NCBI GenBank assembly: GCA_964247055.1
Contig: OZ176052.1
Location: 8,370,001-8,434,000, forward strand
DNA from: Paragordius varius
Lineage: Eukaryota; Nematomorpha
DNA: 64,000 nt
Reading direction: 5' to 3'
The translations under genes and the position numbers were made by a program. The notes beneath the pieces are model-generated. The model did not search any database and was not told the origin of the DNA. It worked only from the letters and a program-made list of their open reading frames with translations. Below are positions 24,601-46,298 of the stretch, piece by piece; the first letter of the stretch is position 1, and each line of letters opens with the position of its first letter.

Positions 24601-26728
24601 TAAAGTATCGATTACAGACTGAAAAAATAACGGTATAAAAAATATTTAATAGTTTTTTGGCGTGTCAAGAGTAATATCAAGATCTTTCTGTATTTGGCCA
24701 AAAATATGAAATTCCAAAATACAATTTGAAAATGTAATGCTATAACAATATACATAAAAAACAATATTAGTCTTGAGCTTATAAATATTTGCCACTAAAT
24801 GACGGTACAATCTTAAATGCATTTTATCAAGCATCTCAAAAATAGGCCATATAATTATATTTATCATCTTTTTACCGATATTGACTAAGCATCGATTAAT
24901 CGTAAGTATATGTACATCTTTCCGTCACAAATACATTGTAATTGAAAATGTTACAGGGATATTTTTGGTGTAATTACACTTGAATTAATAGGGTTATATG
25001 GATTTAAAATTTTATTTAATAATCTTATCACATAGGCCAAGTTTCTATATCATATAGCACAGATAATTTAATGGCTCATTTTTTGCAATCCATTTGATTT
25101 GATTTTAATTATGAATTTGGAGTAAAATATGAACTTTATTTTTGTGCAAAATTTTTATAAGCCCGTTATTTAGTAAGACATTATTCACAGGCCAATTAAT
25201 TATAAGGAGGTTGTTATAAAGATACGATCATCCATTCAAGGTATGTTAAGGTAAGACTTTCTGATATTTTGTTTATAGGAGTAAGGCTTAATAAATAAGT
25301 TTGTATTAGATATTTATTAAAATATTTCCATATTTCTTTAAAGAAAAATAAAAACCATCATTTGATTACTTTATATCTCATGAATTCTTTTATACATAAA
25401 TCAAATGCGAAATCCATATCAAGGAACGCATAGTAGAAAGATTAGTTTTTAAAGGGTGTGAGTTGTGTAGTTGTTTTAATGTAAGTTCAATCAATTTTGC
25501 ATAGATGTAGGGCACAATTATAGGTAAGATTTTTATAAATAATAATTCATTTAAAAATTTAATTATTTGATAAGATTAGGTAGAGATTCTTATTTTTTAT
25601 AATTTGACATAGCTATTTTACCAGTTCATTATTCCTCCTATTACTTTAAAATGTTTGGTAAGATATGAATTGGGTATTTCAGATTACGCATGTCGAAAGA
25701 TTAATGTCTGGAAGAATTTTTCATTTTAAATAAAATTGTACTTATACATGATTAAAAATAAGGACGTATAGCAGTTGTAAATTTGTGGCTTAAAATTAGA
25801 TTTTGCAAAATTTGACGACTCAAATTTGTGTAGGTTTTACATAGAAATTATACATTATATTAAACATATAACATATATCTGAACGCAATATCACTCTGGT
25901 AGTTAACGAACAGTGGCAATACATAAGAGTAGTTATGACCTTGCAGATAATTTTAAAATCTGTCTACATATGTGCTTAATCCATGTAACCGAAAAATTTC
26001 GCCCCTAACTCCAGAAAATAAAATTACAACAAAAATATCAACCCACTCCAATTTTTATCAACCCATAATGCAATTTAATTTTCCATTTTACATGGGGATA
26101 TGTTAAAACGTATTACAATATTATAAACTATGAAAAATTATTACTATCCGTCAAACGTGGACTAGGCAAATGTTCTAATGCCAAAACCAAATATTAAAAT
26201 GTATTTTAACTTGTACCGCCATTTGTCCCGTAAAATGTACATTAATAATGTAATCATGAATAAAAAGTTAAAATATCTATTAATCCAAAGTTATATCATT
26301 TTACATTATAATGTTACCTTAAAACCACTTAGTTTTTATATAAAAACTTTAATAATATAACTTTAAAGAGGCAAATATTTTTCATAATGTATTCAAACAA
26401 TTGTAAGGATTAAAATAAGGTTATATATATATATATTTAAACAGATTTCAATATCCGTAAAAAATATTATATAAACCTGTTTTCAGAATAATTTTGCCTA
26501 TTTTTTTCTTCTTTGGCCAAATCAACTAAATGTCCATATTCCGATTTGGCTTTAACATTCATCTTAAACATGTACCTAAAAATTACTAAATTATTACGCA
26601 TTGTAATCATCCGGCGGCAAAGTTGCCTGTGAAGATAAAAACATATCATGGGTTCTTTTCAGTGATCGGAATATTAAAGTATGAACAGAATGCTTCTGGA
26701 TAACCTCGTCGTCTGTTCTGGCAGGCAT
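21683..26728 (-). CDS. PLRG1: PLRG1 (spliceosome NTC WD40 protein), 10 exons found
   Basis: PLRG1/Prp46 is a core WD40 subunit of the Prp19 (NTC) complex needed for spliceosome activation. Exons: 26598-26728, 26477-26575, 24130-24540, 23644-23793, 23429-23530, 23250-23342, 23047-23165, 22655-22794, 22021-22214, 21683-21742. The N-terminus carries [20 protein letters not shown], an invariant PLRG1 block. [20 protein letters not shown] opens the seven WD repeats ([40 protein letters not shown] and others). The end is [11 protein letters not shown]. All phases fit except exon 2 to exon 3, which is off by one base, so a small exon in the 1.9-kb second intron is probably missing from this model. 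Intron 1 is 22 nt. A partial copy of exon 9 lies in intron 8. Confidence 0.93.
22162..22358. repeat. Partial tandem duplication of a PLRG1 exon
   Basis: About 70 bp at 22162-22231 recur at 22287-22356, offset 125 bp and nearly identical. The unit holds the acceptor CGATTAG and the first part of exon 9 ([12 protein letters not shown], then SAHNFQ). The copy nearer the 3' end of the gene (22162) continues into the rest of the exon and is the functional one. The upstream copy keeps a usable acceptor but runs into AT-rich sequence with stops and has no clear donor. Its splicing would truncate the last WD repeat. Confidence 0.85.
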
Positions 26729-26790
26729 GTTAAACCATATAAACCGAACTTATATAAATACAAAAGAATGCGTTTATAACAGCGTCCACA

Positions 26791-27935
26791 CTGATGAAAT
26801 ATATATCTTTTGATGGGAAAATGTATTAGAATTATCATGGTACTTTTGGTTTTGGCCCTTACTAGTGATATAAAAAATTTATTAGAGTTTTGTATTACGT
26901 GCTTCATATCAAAAAATAATAATATTTGCGCACATTTTTTGATTAAAATTTTTTTAGTGATAGCAAAAAATATACCTATAATTTATCATATACATATAAA
27001 AAGCAAAACAATATTTTATAAATAAATATTTTTTTATGTGGGGTCTAAAAGTTTCCCTTTTCTGCTCTTAAATGTGGCCTCATTTACTGAAAATAAACAA
27101 AAAAATGCAGTGCTTGTGCGAGAAAATTTTTATAATATGCTAAATGTTGATATCAAATAGAAGTATTATTAAAAAATGCATAACTTTCAAAAATTAAATT
27201 TTTTTATTTAGTTGAAGCGTACTTAAAGGCATTAGGAAAACGGTATAAAAACGCTATAAGACATTTTAAAAACACTACTCTATAATGATGTTTACTGTTT
27301 AAATTCTCCCTTATTGATCAGAACATTCGTATGTATTTAATATGTTAAATCGAATTTGTTATTTTTTACCAATAATTCACCAAAATTTTAAGCAAACGAA
27401 CACTTATTAAAATTCGGAAGCGATAAAAATTTCAGCATCATTGAATTATAATGAAAAGGTGTTTCTAATGTCAAGCGTTATATACCGTTTCCATCATGCC
27501 TAAAAATAATATGAAGCACGACAAAATTTTGCAATCTAATATTTGAAAAAAGTATGCACTTTTTAAATTACTTTTAGTTTTTATCAAAATTTAGCATCTA
27601 TTTTAAATTTTATTACGCAATCTCGCCACCTTTCTTATTAAAAAAACTAGCCTATTTTAGAAGAACTAAATTTGGGACTTTCAAAGCCCATATATAACAA
27701 TTATTTTTTTAAATTGCCTATTATATGTAGTTTATGTTAAATTTTGGTGATATTTTATGGAACATTTAGCTATCACCAAAAAAAATTATTTGAAATGTGC
27801 GCAAATTTTATATTCTGATATTTACCACTTGCCAAAAAAAGCATAAATAACTTTATAATTCTTGTAAATACCAAAACCAAAAGCACCATGATAATCATGA
27901 TACATTTTTCTATCATAATATATATATTTCATCAG
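26791..27935. mobile_element. Repeat family C, near-complete copy with long inverted ends
   Basis: The left end (from CTGATGAAATATATATC through a block ending CTTTTGGTTTTGG) reappears inverted at the right end (ACCAAAACCAAAAGCACCAT onward to ATATTTCATCAG). The inverted repeats are about 70 bp with mismatches, and the unit is about 1.15 kb. The interior has no transposase frame. It begins 62 bp upstream of the PLRG1 start codon, so it must overlap or bound the PLRG1 promoter. Related copies are near 2280 and 60985. Target duplication is not clear. Confidence 0.6.
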
Positions 27936-28854
27936 CTACCTTTTTTTACTTCCCAATTAATTGAAGTGCAATATTTGAAATAATAGGTCTGTTTATATTA
28001 TTATTTTAAAACTGTACTAATAAGTTCTGAGTAATCACATGCGATTTCTATCGACACTTTATAGATGGATCATATTTTGTCCCATACCTTATAGACTATA
28101 AAAATTATCATGAAAAAATATTTTTTAAATTATGCTTATTAAACATTATCTTTATATTAAATAAAAAGATTTTGTTTATAGTTATTTAACATGAAATATA
28201 TGGATAGTGTTAAAATAACTGGAACAAACAACGGATTGTATTAATCATATTCGAAAACTTTCTGTAAAGAGTCAAATCGATAATAATTTCGTGATTATAT
28301 TAAATTTTTATTGCCAGTTTTTGTGTTAGAATAAATAAAATTTGGCGGCAAAAATTTTGTGATGAGTATTTTTTTAATTTTACATTTTTTTAAGTTTTTA
28401 ATTTATCCTAAGAATGTATGTGGCCCAATATTAAAGATACTGTTTAATGAGCGCAACATAAATGTCGGGAAATAAAAATTTATATTCTAGAGTTTTACAT
28501 AAAAAAAAATTTCCGAAAAAATGGATGTTTTGCTTAAAAATTTATTTTATAGTTAAAAGCATACTTCATACTATTTTGAGGCATGAATGGAAGGGTACAA
28601 CGTCTTAAGCATCACTTAAAAATTTTGATTTAAATGTTCGTTTGTTAAAGTTGGCCAAAATTTTGTAAAAAATTATATATTTTGAGATGGACCAATATAT
28701 TAATCAAAATTACATGATAGAAATGTTCAGCATCGCGAATTATATATATATATATATATATATAATTTCTACTTTTTAAAAAATATTTTGTTTCAATACA
28801 TTTTTACTATGCATTTTTTAATCGTTTACGTGCACAACTAATTTTGCGCGAATC
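27936..28854. other. AT-rich spacer
   Basis: No gene seen. Contains a (TA)n run at about 28738-28764 just before the small spliced reading frame. Confidence 0.45.
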
Positions 28855-29107
28855 ATGGCGGCTACTAATTTTGGATCACCCTTCTGTACTAATGAACTGA
28901 TTTCGGTCAGTATTACGGTATTCATTTTCTATACTCTATAGGATGGGGTTTTAGCGAAAAATACCCTTACGTAAATTGACTTTTAATTGCTATATCTAAT
29001 TGATTTATTTCACCTGGCTTTGTAGTGCGCCAAATTGTTTCCAGTATTATTTTATAGATAAAAAAAATGGCGAAATTGATAAAAATACCATCTTAGAATT
29101 CTCATAA
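28855..29107 (+). CDS. Unrecognised small protein, three candidate exons
   Basis: A patch of lower AT content with ATG in a good context (ATCATGGCG). Proposed exons: 28855-28917, 28942-28970, 29026-29107. The first intron is 24 nt (GTATTC to CTATAG), the size typical of this genome; the second is 55 nt (GTAAAT to TTTGTAG). Phases join to a frame of 57 residues starting MAATNFGSPFCTNEL and ending KNGEIDKNTILEFS, then TAA. I do not recognise a family. No signal peptide or membrane segment is evident. It could be a complete small gene, one end of a larger gene, or a chance frame. The antisense frame over exon 1 is taken as a shadow. Confidence 0.35.
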
Positions 29108-31788
29108 TAACATGTATGCAATTCCCATATTTCCTTAAATAAATATATTGTAACAAATATTGATAAAACCTTATGAATTATTATAATTTATAAGGTAAAA
29201 ATCAGTTTGTTATAATTTCTATATAGATAAACAGAGGGAATGAATTGTAAGAGAATGCGAATTTAGGGTAAAAAACTTAGTTTTTCTAATTTTAATATTT
29301 TGGATAAGAAACTCACCAACTCATAATCCGTAACTATTTGACTTTATGCTGCATAGCAAAAAAACTGTGTTTAAGCATTTGGCAGTTTTATAAGATTTCG
29401 TTATTAATTATTTATTAATCAAAATGGCTGAAACTTCGTAAATCAATAGATAATGGGAAAATACGTAAATTTATAAACTTGTGTTTCAACAAGCATCGAC
29501 ATTTATAAAAAATTAAAAAATATGATTATTTGAAACAAAATTAATCATATCCTAATAAAATGTTTGTGGGATTTTCGAAATGTGAAAAATTAAACTGAAG
29601 TATCGATTTTGTCTAAATACGCCTAATTTTAAGTAGCTTTATAAATATTTGCAGTAAAACGCGTGTTTGACCCGTTCGGTAAATAATAGATAAATATAAA
29701 ATCGCTTTTTCCAAATATATTCCAAAATTTTTAATAAACCATAAAGCTTTTACAAGGGAAACATGAAATTTTGTAAGTACGATAGTTTGGCATTTTCGGC
29801 GCTTTACAATATAAATGTCGAAACTTATTAAATTATATATTACTATTATCTATTTTGCTAAATTTAGCCATTTTGATTCAAAAATTAACGAAAATTAAAG
29901 ACTGTTTAAAATTAAGTTTGTTTATAACCTTTTATACCACATGACGCTTAAGTTTTTGGATTATGAATGCTGGTGAATGTATACCTATACAATAATTATA
30001 TTTTTGACCCTACATTTGGCACTATTATATTTTACAAAATTGGGTTATTAACCACTTATAAATACAGTTCCTCTATTAATACAGGGTTTAGCGGCATAAT
30101 TAGTCAATTAATGCTTGTATAAAATAATACAGCATAAATGATCGATTAAATTAATTTATACACATATTTTAAAAATAAAGAAAATTTGATAAAACTTTTT
30201 AACTTTCCATTTTCATATTAATTTAAGTTGTATGTGTTTATATTTATATATAAAATAATAAAAATATATTCAAATTTTCCAACTACGAACGGTCACAATT
30301 ATTGTCTAAAGTATATTTAGGCATTTTTATATTTTGATTCAATATAGATTTCTGAAGCTTAGCACCAAAGAATATGTTATTGCCCATTTTGGCATTTTTT
30401 GAAATACCCGTCGAAGCATATTTTATTATCAATAATAAAAAAAATAAATCATTATTTTAGAGTATACATTTTATTTACTTATTTTATATGACAAAATGGT
30501 GATGATAGATTCAGAAAAAGGTAAAAAAATTGCAATGTTTAAAGCGAATTTATAATATATATATTATTGTATATTAAAAAGTCTATAATTTTAAGTAAAT
30601 ATTGATTTAGAGTTGTAATATAAAAAAGGCCCTATATAGTACATGTTACGCTTTCAATCAAGAAAAGATAAATTGCGCGCGTAATTATTCCTATAAATAT
30701 AATAATGACTCTTGGACCATATGGCACCACTATTCAGTCTTGCTACACCCAAATATATGCAAGATTTTTAATATATTAATAGTTAAAAGTAATTTACACT
30801 TTGTAAGTAGCCGTATAAATCTTATAAATATAATATTTTGACTGCAAAAATGTAAAAATTGCAATTTTAGATATATGGAATTAATTAAAGATTTTTTTGA
30901 AGGAAGAAAAAAGGCTTTTAATTTTGGCAATTTGTCATCACTCGCTTAGAACGACATATGGTGCTGTTGACTTTAGTAAAAAATTGGTTCCAAGATATCT
31001 GTAAATTTTAAATTGGTAAATTGAATGTTTTATCATTACAAATTATTTTTAAATCTCGTTAACGGGGAAGTTAGTCCTATGAACTATAACAAAATCAATG
31101 GTTTTGGAATGATCTCTAGATAAATGTGTTTAACATATCACATTTATTTATAGTCAAAAATCACAAGACAAAAAAATCATGAGCTGTTTTCAATATTTAT
31201 TTAATAGGTATTTCAAAATGAGTAGTTACAAATAAACACAAAAAATATTTAACAAGTTTATCCTTTAGCTACCATTCAAATTTATTTTTTTCAAAAATAC
31301 ATTTTTTAATCATGTGTGAAAGGAATTTATTCGGAACCAACAAAGAGTAAATTTAACCACTTTTAAGGACCGTTAGCTAAAAATTCTCTCTAAAAACTGG
31401 ACCAGGAGTTCTAACCACAACCGCGGTTCACAGTTTATGCTTTTAATTGAATTTATATTGTTGCTTATTATATTTGACAGATAAAATAATTTTTTAAAAT
31501 TTTAAAGTAAAGTAGAATATTAAATTTTGTTCTCTATATATATGTATATATTTTTTTGACTACTCATAATATAAGATAGATCAAATGGAAACAAAAAATC
31601 ATAATCACTTGACCAAAAAATAATAGAACTTAAACCGGTAAAAAAAATTCCAGGAACTAGAACCAGAAAAGGTTCTGGTTTTATCCCCTATTTCCGTGTG
31701 ACCTATTGCAACAATCCCTATGTAGGCACATATTGGATATAACTGCTTGTGCACACTACCAAAAAATTTTTATGCCAAAATTGCAAAG

Positions 31789-31823
<35 letters not shown>

Positions 31824-32478
31824 GCAAATCATATAAAAACCCAAGTCAAATAGTTGTGTCTTACTAATGAGTGCTAACAAGCACGAAACTAGTCTGCGAT
31901 TATTGTCGAAGTGTTTCACATATTATGTATAAATATAATTTTCAATTTTTTTTTAATTTCGTTTTTCATTCATTATCTTACGGAATTAAAAACTGTTATT
32001 AGCTACTTAATATTTATATGTCAATGTTTAATTCCCTATGCATACTTAATACGCATGCAATAAATATGCTATCCAATAAAATTGCAACCCATTTTATATT
32101 AGTTTCGACCGTTTAACAGTATATATATTATTTAGAAGATGGTACAGTTTCAGAGTTTTGGTAATTCAATTTTAGAATTTCTAACAAAAAATGTACGCGA
32201 CCGTTATTCAACTTTTCTCTATTGAGGAATGTCCTTTAAAAATAGTGAATTTACGTAAAATCATGAATATACCACATTCATTTCAGCCCTTCGAATTGGG
32301 ATCGTTGGTGACTCCACGCCTGTTTAAAATTAATTAATACAAAAAATATGGAATGATGATATTACTTATTTTATGGATAAACCTCAAGGTAAAATTCAAC
32401 CAACATGACATGTGTGTATCTAAATATAAAAATAATGCGAAATAATAACTTGTTCTCTTTATAATAGTGATGTGATAA
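29108..32478. other. 3.4-kb AT-rich region, repeats only
   Basis: No convincing exon on either strand. It contains a (TA)n run at about 31793-31822. A partial copy of family B lies near 32277-32440 (CAACATGACATGTGTG and flanks). There is also an ill-defined repeat around 31380-31690 rich in AACCGG and GGTTCTGG blocks; similar blocks recur at 63840-63980. Confidence 0.45.
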
Positions 32479-33676
32479 CACTTGGATACAACAGGGGTTG
32501 TGCTGACCAAGTCATGACTCGGACAATTGACCGGGTCATGACTTGGTCAGTGATTATTTATTTTTTGACCCTGGTCCTTTAAAAACAGCTGTTTTTTGAA
32601 AAAATTGCTGGTAAATTTTTTTTGGAAGTGAAATAGTAAGATTTTATTGTGTTAATTTTTAAAAAATATAAATTAATTATTTAAATATGCTTATTTAACA
32701 ATATAATATTGTTAACATGCATCTTATAACATTAGCATTTAAGCATATCCAGTTATTTCGAAAAACAAAATCAAGCACTTTGCAAAATATGCAATTACTC
32801 CATATATGTGAACCAATAAAATGAAAAAACATTTTATAATTGGATATTACAATGATAAAAGAAAGTGTAAAACAAACTAGGTTAAATTTTATTTGAAATA
32901 TCCAGTATTAAAAGCTATGTATTAGAAGATTCAAAAGGCCACAAACATGTGGAAAAATTTATTTGAAAACAAAATTCTTGATTGAATTTGATTGAAAATA
33001 TTTGTAAATATAAAATATCCAAAAATGTATAATATAAACTTTTAAGAAAAAACATGACATTATTAGTGAAACGCAAGTGTCGTAAGAACATTATTTTCAC
33101 TATCCAATAGCATGATATGACCATGGTCTAACTGGGCCTGACTGGACTTTTTTTGAAAAAGTAGTCAAATGAACAACCCTAGATACAACACATTCATTTC
33201 AGCCTTTCGATTCAAATTGGGATAACTAGTGACCCCAGATCTGTTTAAAATTAAAATTTTAAAAAAAATGGAATAAATTGAAACCATTCCAGAAGTTTGC
33301 ACCTTTTTTTCATGAACCGAAACATAAATTAAGCGTTGTTATAAAAAATTGGATAAGCCTGACGGTAAAAAATTAGTTAACATGACATGTGTGCAATAGC
33401 TAAATCAATACAAAATATACCATTTTTTCGGTCTATATATGTTAGATGCGATATAAAAATTTAGCATTAATTTTAGCGTTTTAATCAAAAACACTATATT
33501 TTGCGAAGTTTTTAAATATATATGGTGTCGATTAAGTTTGATATGGAGCTTCTTTAAAAACTAATATTTAGATATTTTGGTTAATTTATATAATTTTGAT
33601 TACCGTTTCAGATTATTTATAAATTTTATACATATATGGTCTGGGGTCACTAGTTACCCCAATTTAAATCGAAATG
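32479..33676 (-). mobile_element. Family B (TTAA-type) element interrupted by element A
   Basis: Left end CACTTGGATACAAC, interrupted, then CATTCATTTCAG and CTTTCGATTCAAATTGGG. The right end is GGTCACTAGTTACCCCAATT then AAATCGAAATG. Without the insertion it is about 500 bp. Compared with other copies it is in reverse orientation (long-spacer end first). The flanking TTAA has decayed to ATAA and TAAA. There is no coding capacity. Confidence 0.7.
32493..33181. mobile_element. Element A, hAT-like, 689 bp, exact 8-bp TSD
   Basis: Inserted in a family B element with target duplication GATACAAC at 32485-32492 and 33182-33189. Ends are AGGGGTTGTGCTGAC and AATGAACAACCCTA, imperfect inverted repeats. 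Subterminal GACCGGGTCATGACTTGGTC on the left and CCATGGTC on the right are shared with the copy at 57527. It contains AAACAGCTGTTTTTT blocks but no transposase. Confidence 0.85.
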
Positions 33677-35654
33677 TAAAGTGTGTATAATTATAAATAC
33701 TTTTATGGTAGTTGATTTTTTAAGATTGTTTCATTTTAAAACATAACCTTAACGTTTCATGACCTTTTCTCTTTTTTGTCCTGGTCTTTTTGAATAGTTT
33801 TATATCCCACAGCTTATTTAATGAATAAACTACAGTTTAAAGTTGTTTTAGTTGAAATTTAATTATAAATTGTTTTCGTATTAGATAATAAAGCTTATAT
33901 TTTTACAATTATGTGACTTTTAAAGTCTGAAATTGGGACAGCTCCAAAACACGATTGAAACGAACAGCTGATATGTATCAAATATATCGAGTTTTTTCTG
34001 GTAAAATGTAGTCTAAAACCTTTTTAAAGTTAATTATTTGTATTTTCTAACTATAACATAAATTTGTTTCCATGTTGCATTAGCGATGAAAAATTTATAG
34101 AAAAAAATGGCGGCAAAAAAGTTCAAGATGAGGATTTTTTTTTACAATTTTACATAAATTTTTTGTATAATGCGCCTAAAAGGTTAAAGAATGCTTTTTC
34201 GGCTTAATAGCTTATATACTTTTCAGGATATTTAAATTTCAAATCGCTTTGACATATAAACCTACCCCAAATGGTAATGAAGTGTTAAATAATAATTTAG
34301 AATACTATGCGATGGGATGCAAATAAAATATTTATTCAAAATATTTACACCCGAAACCGAAATCAAACACTAAGATCGCACAATTAAAAATTACTTAAAA
34401 AATACGCTTATAAAAGTTTGGTACCGGTATTAAAACCCATACCACCATTCCAAACAGTCCAATAAATAAATTTTATTCGAATTACAGAACTGTTTTTGCA
34501 TAGATTGATGTGGTAAATCTAGTTGTTTGCTGAAGCGGGCAGATGTAAATTGAAAATTAGTATTCCGGCATAAGTGATTATTTTAGAATAAAATTAATTT
34601 TTTATGTATGATCTTGACAGCGGCATATAAGGGTTCTCTAGAAGGTATAATGTCGATTCCTAAAATATTATTTGGGCAACACAAGTTATTCCATAATTGC
34701 TCCATCAGTTTTTTGTATAGGTAAAATTTATGATAAAATATTTTTGAGCCAATAAATAAAATTTATCATCCTGCTTTCCGACAAAGCTTAAAAATCATGG
34801 AATATATGAAGAGACTACACAAATTTTGACAAAATATGTAAATAAGTCAAGTAGCGTCGTCATTTTATAATATTATTTAAACATATATTTATTTTATTAC
34901 ATTGTGCATGTACCACATTATGTTAATTGCAAATGGCAAATTTACTTTTTTTAGTTGGATATTTACACCTCATAAAATTTTTTAAACTAATTAACGCTTA
35001 AGTGTGATAAAATTCTTCTTTATTTAGTTTTATTAGATGCAAAAAATATAATTTGGAGTGATTATTTTACATTATATTATATTAGATTTTATTTGTTTAA
35101 TTTCCGATTTTTTTTATAAAAAATTCATTTTAGGTTGTTTTGCACCTGGGATTTTTTGTTACAATAATAATATATGAACTATTAATCAATAAAATATTGT
35201 GATAATGATTATGTAAAAAAAGAATCAAGAGAAACCTGACAAATACGGTTGTTATATTAATTACAAAGGCCATTTTAAACAATTTTCGAAATATATTTTA
35301 TATTTATATATATTAAATAAAAATTAATTTATAAAAGTAAGGTATATATAACAGAAAATACAAAAGGTAGCATATCTCCAAATTATTAATATATAATAAT
35401 ACATAATTGCAAAACTAAATATATTAAAAAAAAACTACAAATGTACGCACATATATTGGTTAAAATATTAATTTTATGATTGACACCTCTCTGTCTAAAC
35501 ATACAAAATGTTGTGTATAATAATAATAGCAATCGCTATATGATACCACAAAATATTTATTTTTTTCAATATATGTAAAGAAAATTATTTAAATTAGTTA
35601 TAGAATAAATCGAAATATGTTATTAATAGTAAATTTGTGAAATAATTATTTTTA
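33677..35654. other. AT-rich region upstream of the LHX3/4-type gene
   Basis: No gene or clear mobile element was recognised. The part just upstream of 35655 should contain the promoter and 5' UTR if the proposed first exon is right. Confidence 0.4.
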
Positions 35655-44558
<8,904 letters not shown>

Positions 44559-44623
44559 TCAATATTTTTTTGGATTTAATTAATGTTTTTTTCGGTATGA
44601 ATAGATCACAAATGCAATATAGT

Positions 44624-44985
44624 ATATTTTTGATTTTTTAAATAAATTTATCGCTTCTACATCCATTAATAGCAAAAAAGTAATTATATTTATAATACAG
44701 CCAATTGGTATTAGGTATTATTAGCTAATTTCAATTTTACAACCACATATTTATCAAAACATAAGTGGTAGAAAAATATTTAATTTATTAAAACTTATCT
44801 AGAATATTTTTGATTTTTTAAATAAATTTATCGCTTCTACATCCATTAGTAGCAAAAAGGTAATTATATTTATAATACAGCCAATTGGTATTAGGTGTTA
44901 TAATCTAATTTCAATTTTACAACCACATATTTAGGATCGAAACATGAATGATAGAAAAATATTTAATTTAATAAAACTTATCTAG
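44624..44985. repeat. Two-copy tandem repeat, 180-bp unit, after LHX3/4
   Basis: Bases 44624-44803 recur from 44804 to about 44985 with roughly 90% identity and a few small indels. The unit starts ATATTTTTGATTTTTTAAAT and includes ATCGCTTCTACATCCATTA. It begins 65 bp after the stop codon, so it probably lies in the 3' UTR or just beyond. Each unit contains an AATAAA (in TTTAAATAAATTTATC), a possible duplicated poly(A) signal. Confidence 0.85.
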
Positions 44986-45794
44986 ATATATCTTTTATTA
45001 AAACTTATATTGTTACTGCTGAGGGCAGACAACGCTTTAGTTATATTTGTCCAAAATGTATAGTTTTAGTTCCTGTTTTGCCTGGACATGTTATAATAAA
45101 TTTAAATAAATTTAACCTCTTAAATCAGCTTTATGTAAATATTATTTTATTTTTGGCATAAAATTTTTGTTAATTATGATAAACTAGGCATCAAAAATTG
45201 TATTCCTCCGCAAAAATGATTGAATATTTTTATTATAATAATTAATTTAATATATATTTGGTAAAACAATAATTCCGCATAATTATATATATATATATAT
45301 ATATATATAATTTAATTTATTAAATATTAATATAAGCATAATCCTTGTTTAATTCCATATCAATTATGTGCGATGCTATGCATTTTCTATAAGGTAAAAA
45401 GAATGTAATAGAAAAATGTGATTAAAAATATAGGGGATATATAGGAAGTTAGTTGTGGAAATATTTAGTTTTTGTAAACTGTATGACTCAAAACTATAAT
45501 TTAATTATAAGCTTTATGATAAACATACATATTACCCATCTTAAAACTTCGAAACAGCGTATTAAAATTTCCATTAATAATATGGATATATTAAGATATT
45601 TTTATCTATAAACAATAAAATATACTCTAGGCTCCACAAAAATTACATAAATAAATTGCAATTTTATCGAAAATATTTAACTACTAAAATAAAAAAACAT
45701 CATTAATATGTTAAATTAAATTTTTAAAATGGAAAAAAATACCATGCACTAAAACACATAATTAATAATAAATACATCAAACTTGAAACGAAAT
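44986..45794. other. AT-rich spacer with a TA run
   Basis: Contains (TA)n at about 45284-45309. No gene seen. Confidence 0.45.
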
Positions 45795-46235
45795 CGCATA
45801 CCATTATCCGTCCTGCACTAACCTACGGTACGGAATGTTGGCCCATGACAAAGTCAAACCTTGGTAAATTCCAAAAATCAGAATTTAAAATACTCAAAAC
45901 AATCCTTTTTGTATAAGATCCTAAACTCTATAACTTTAAATTCAACCCGTATAAAATCCTTAATATCACTGCTCTTGATCGCTTTCTAAGAGTTAAAAGA
46001 CTGAGATGGGCTGGCCACATCCATCGTAGACCACCAGATAATTATATATATATAATGATGTCCAACTCCACACTTAGCTCAAAGCCTGGCAGACCCTACA
46101 AAAACTGGATCAGTACTATATAGATGATCTTACTGAGGTCAATTTAAAAATAGAAGATGCGGAAAATAGAAACAATTGGAAAACAGCAATAAAAACTTAT
46201 CTCAAATCAGCTACCTTCAACTCTGAAGAACAACA
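45795..46235 (+). mobile_element. RTE-type LINE tail, decayed
   Basis: Frames read TIIRPALTYGTECWPMTKSN, then VKRLRWAGHIHRRP and SKPGRPYKNW, the C-terminal portion found in RTE-like LINEs. Stops and frame changes interrupt it. It lies between the convergent ends of the LHX3/4-type gene and VPS53, stopping about 65 bp from the VPS53 stop codon. Confidence 0.8.
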
Positions 46236-46298
46236 GCTTTGATGATTGCTAAAATGACAAATATGAAATTAAGATCATTCTTTTCATAAATTTTAATT

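Noticed and set aside
24890-25020. Possible missing PLRG1 exon in intron 2
   Set aside because: A short frame ([10 protein letters not shown]) recalls the proline-rich part of PLRG1, but it has no proper acceptor and the match is too weak.
28818-28925. 35-codon minus-strand frame starting MNTVIL
   Set aside because: It overlaps exon 1 of the plus-strand candidate, which has a 24-nt intron and in-phase exons; the antisense frame has no such support.
31793-31822. (TA)n runs here and at 8497, 28738, 40786 and 45284 considered as origins or regulatory sites
   Set aside because: They are simple microsatellites in an AT-rich genome and show no associated structure.
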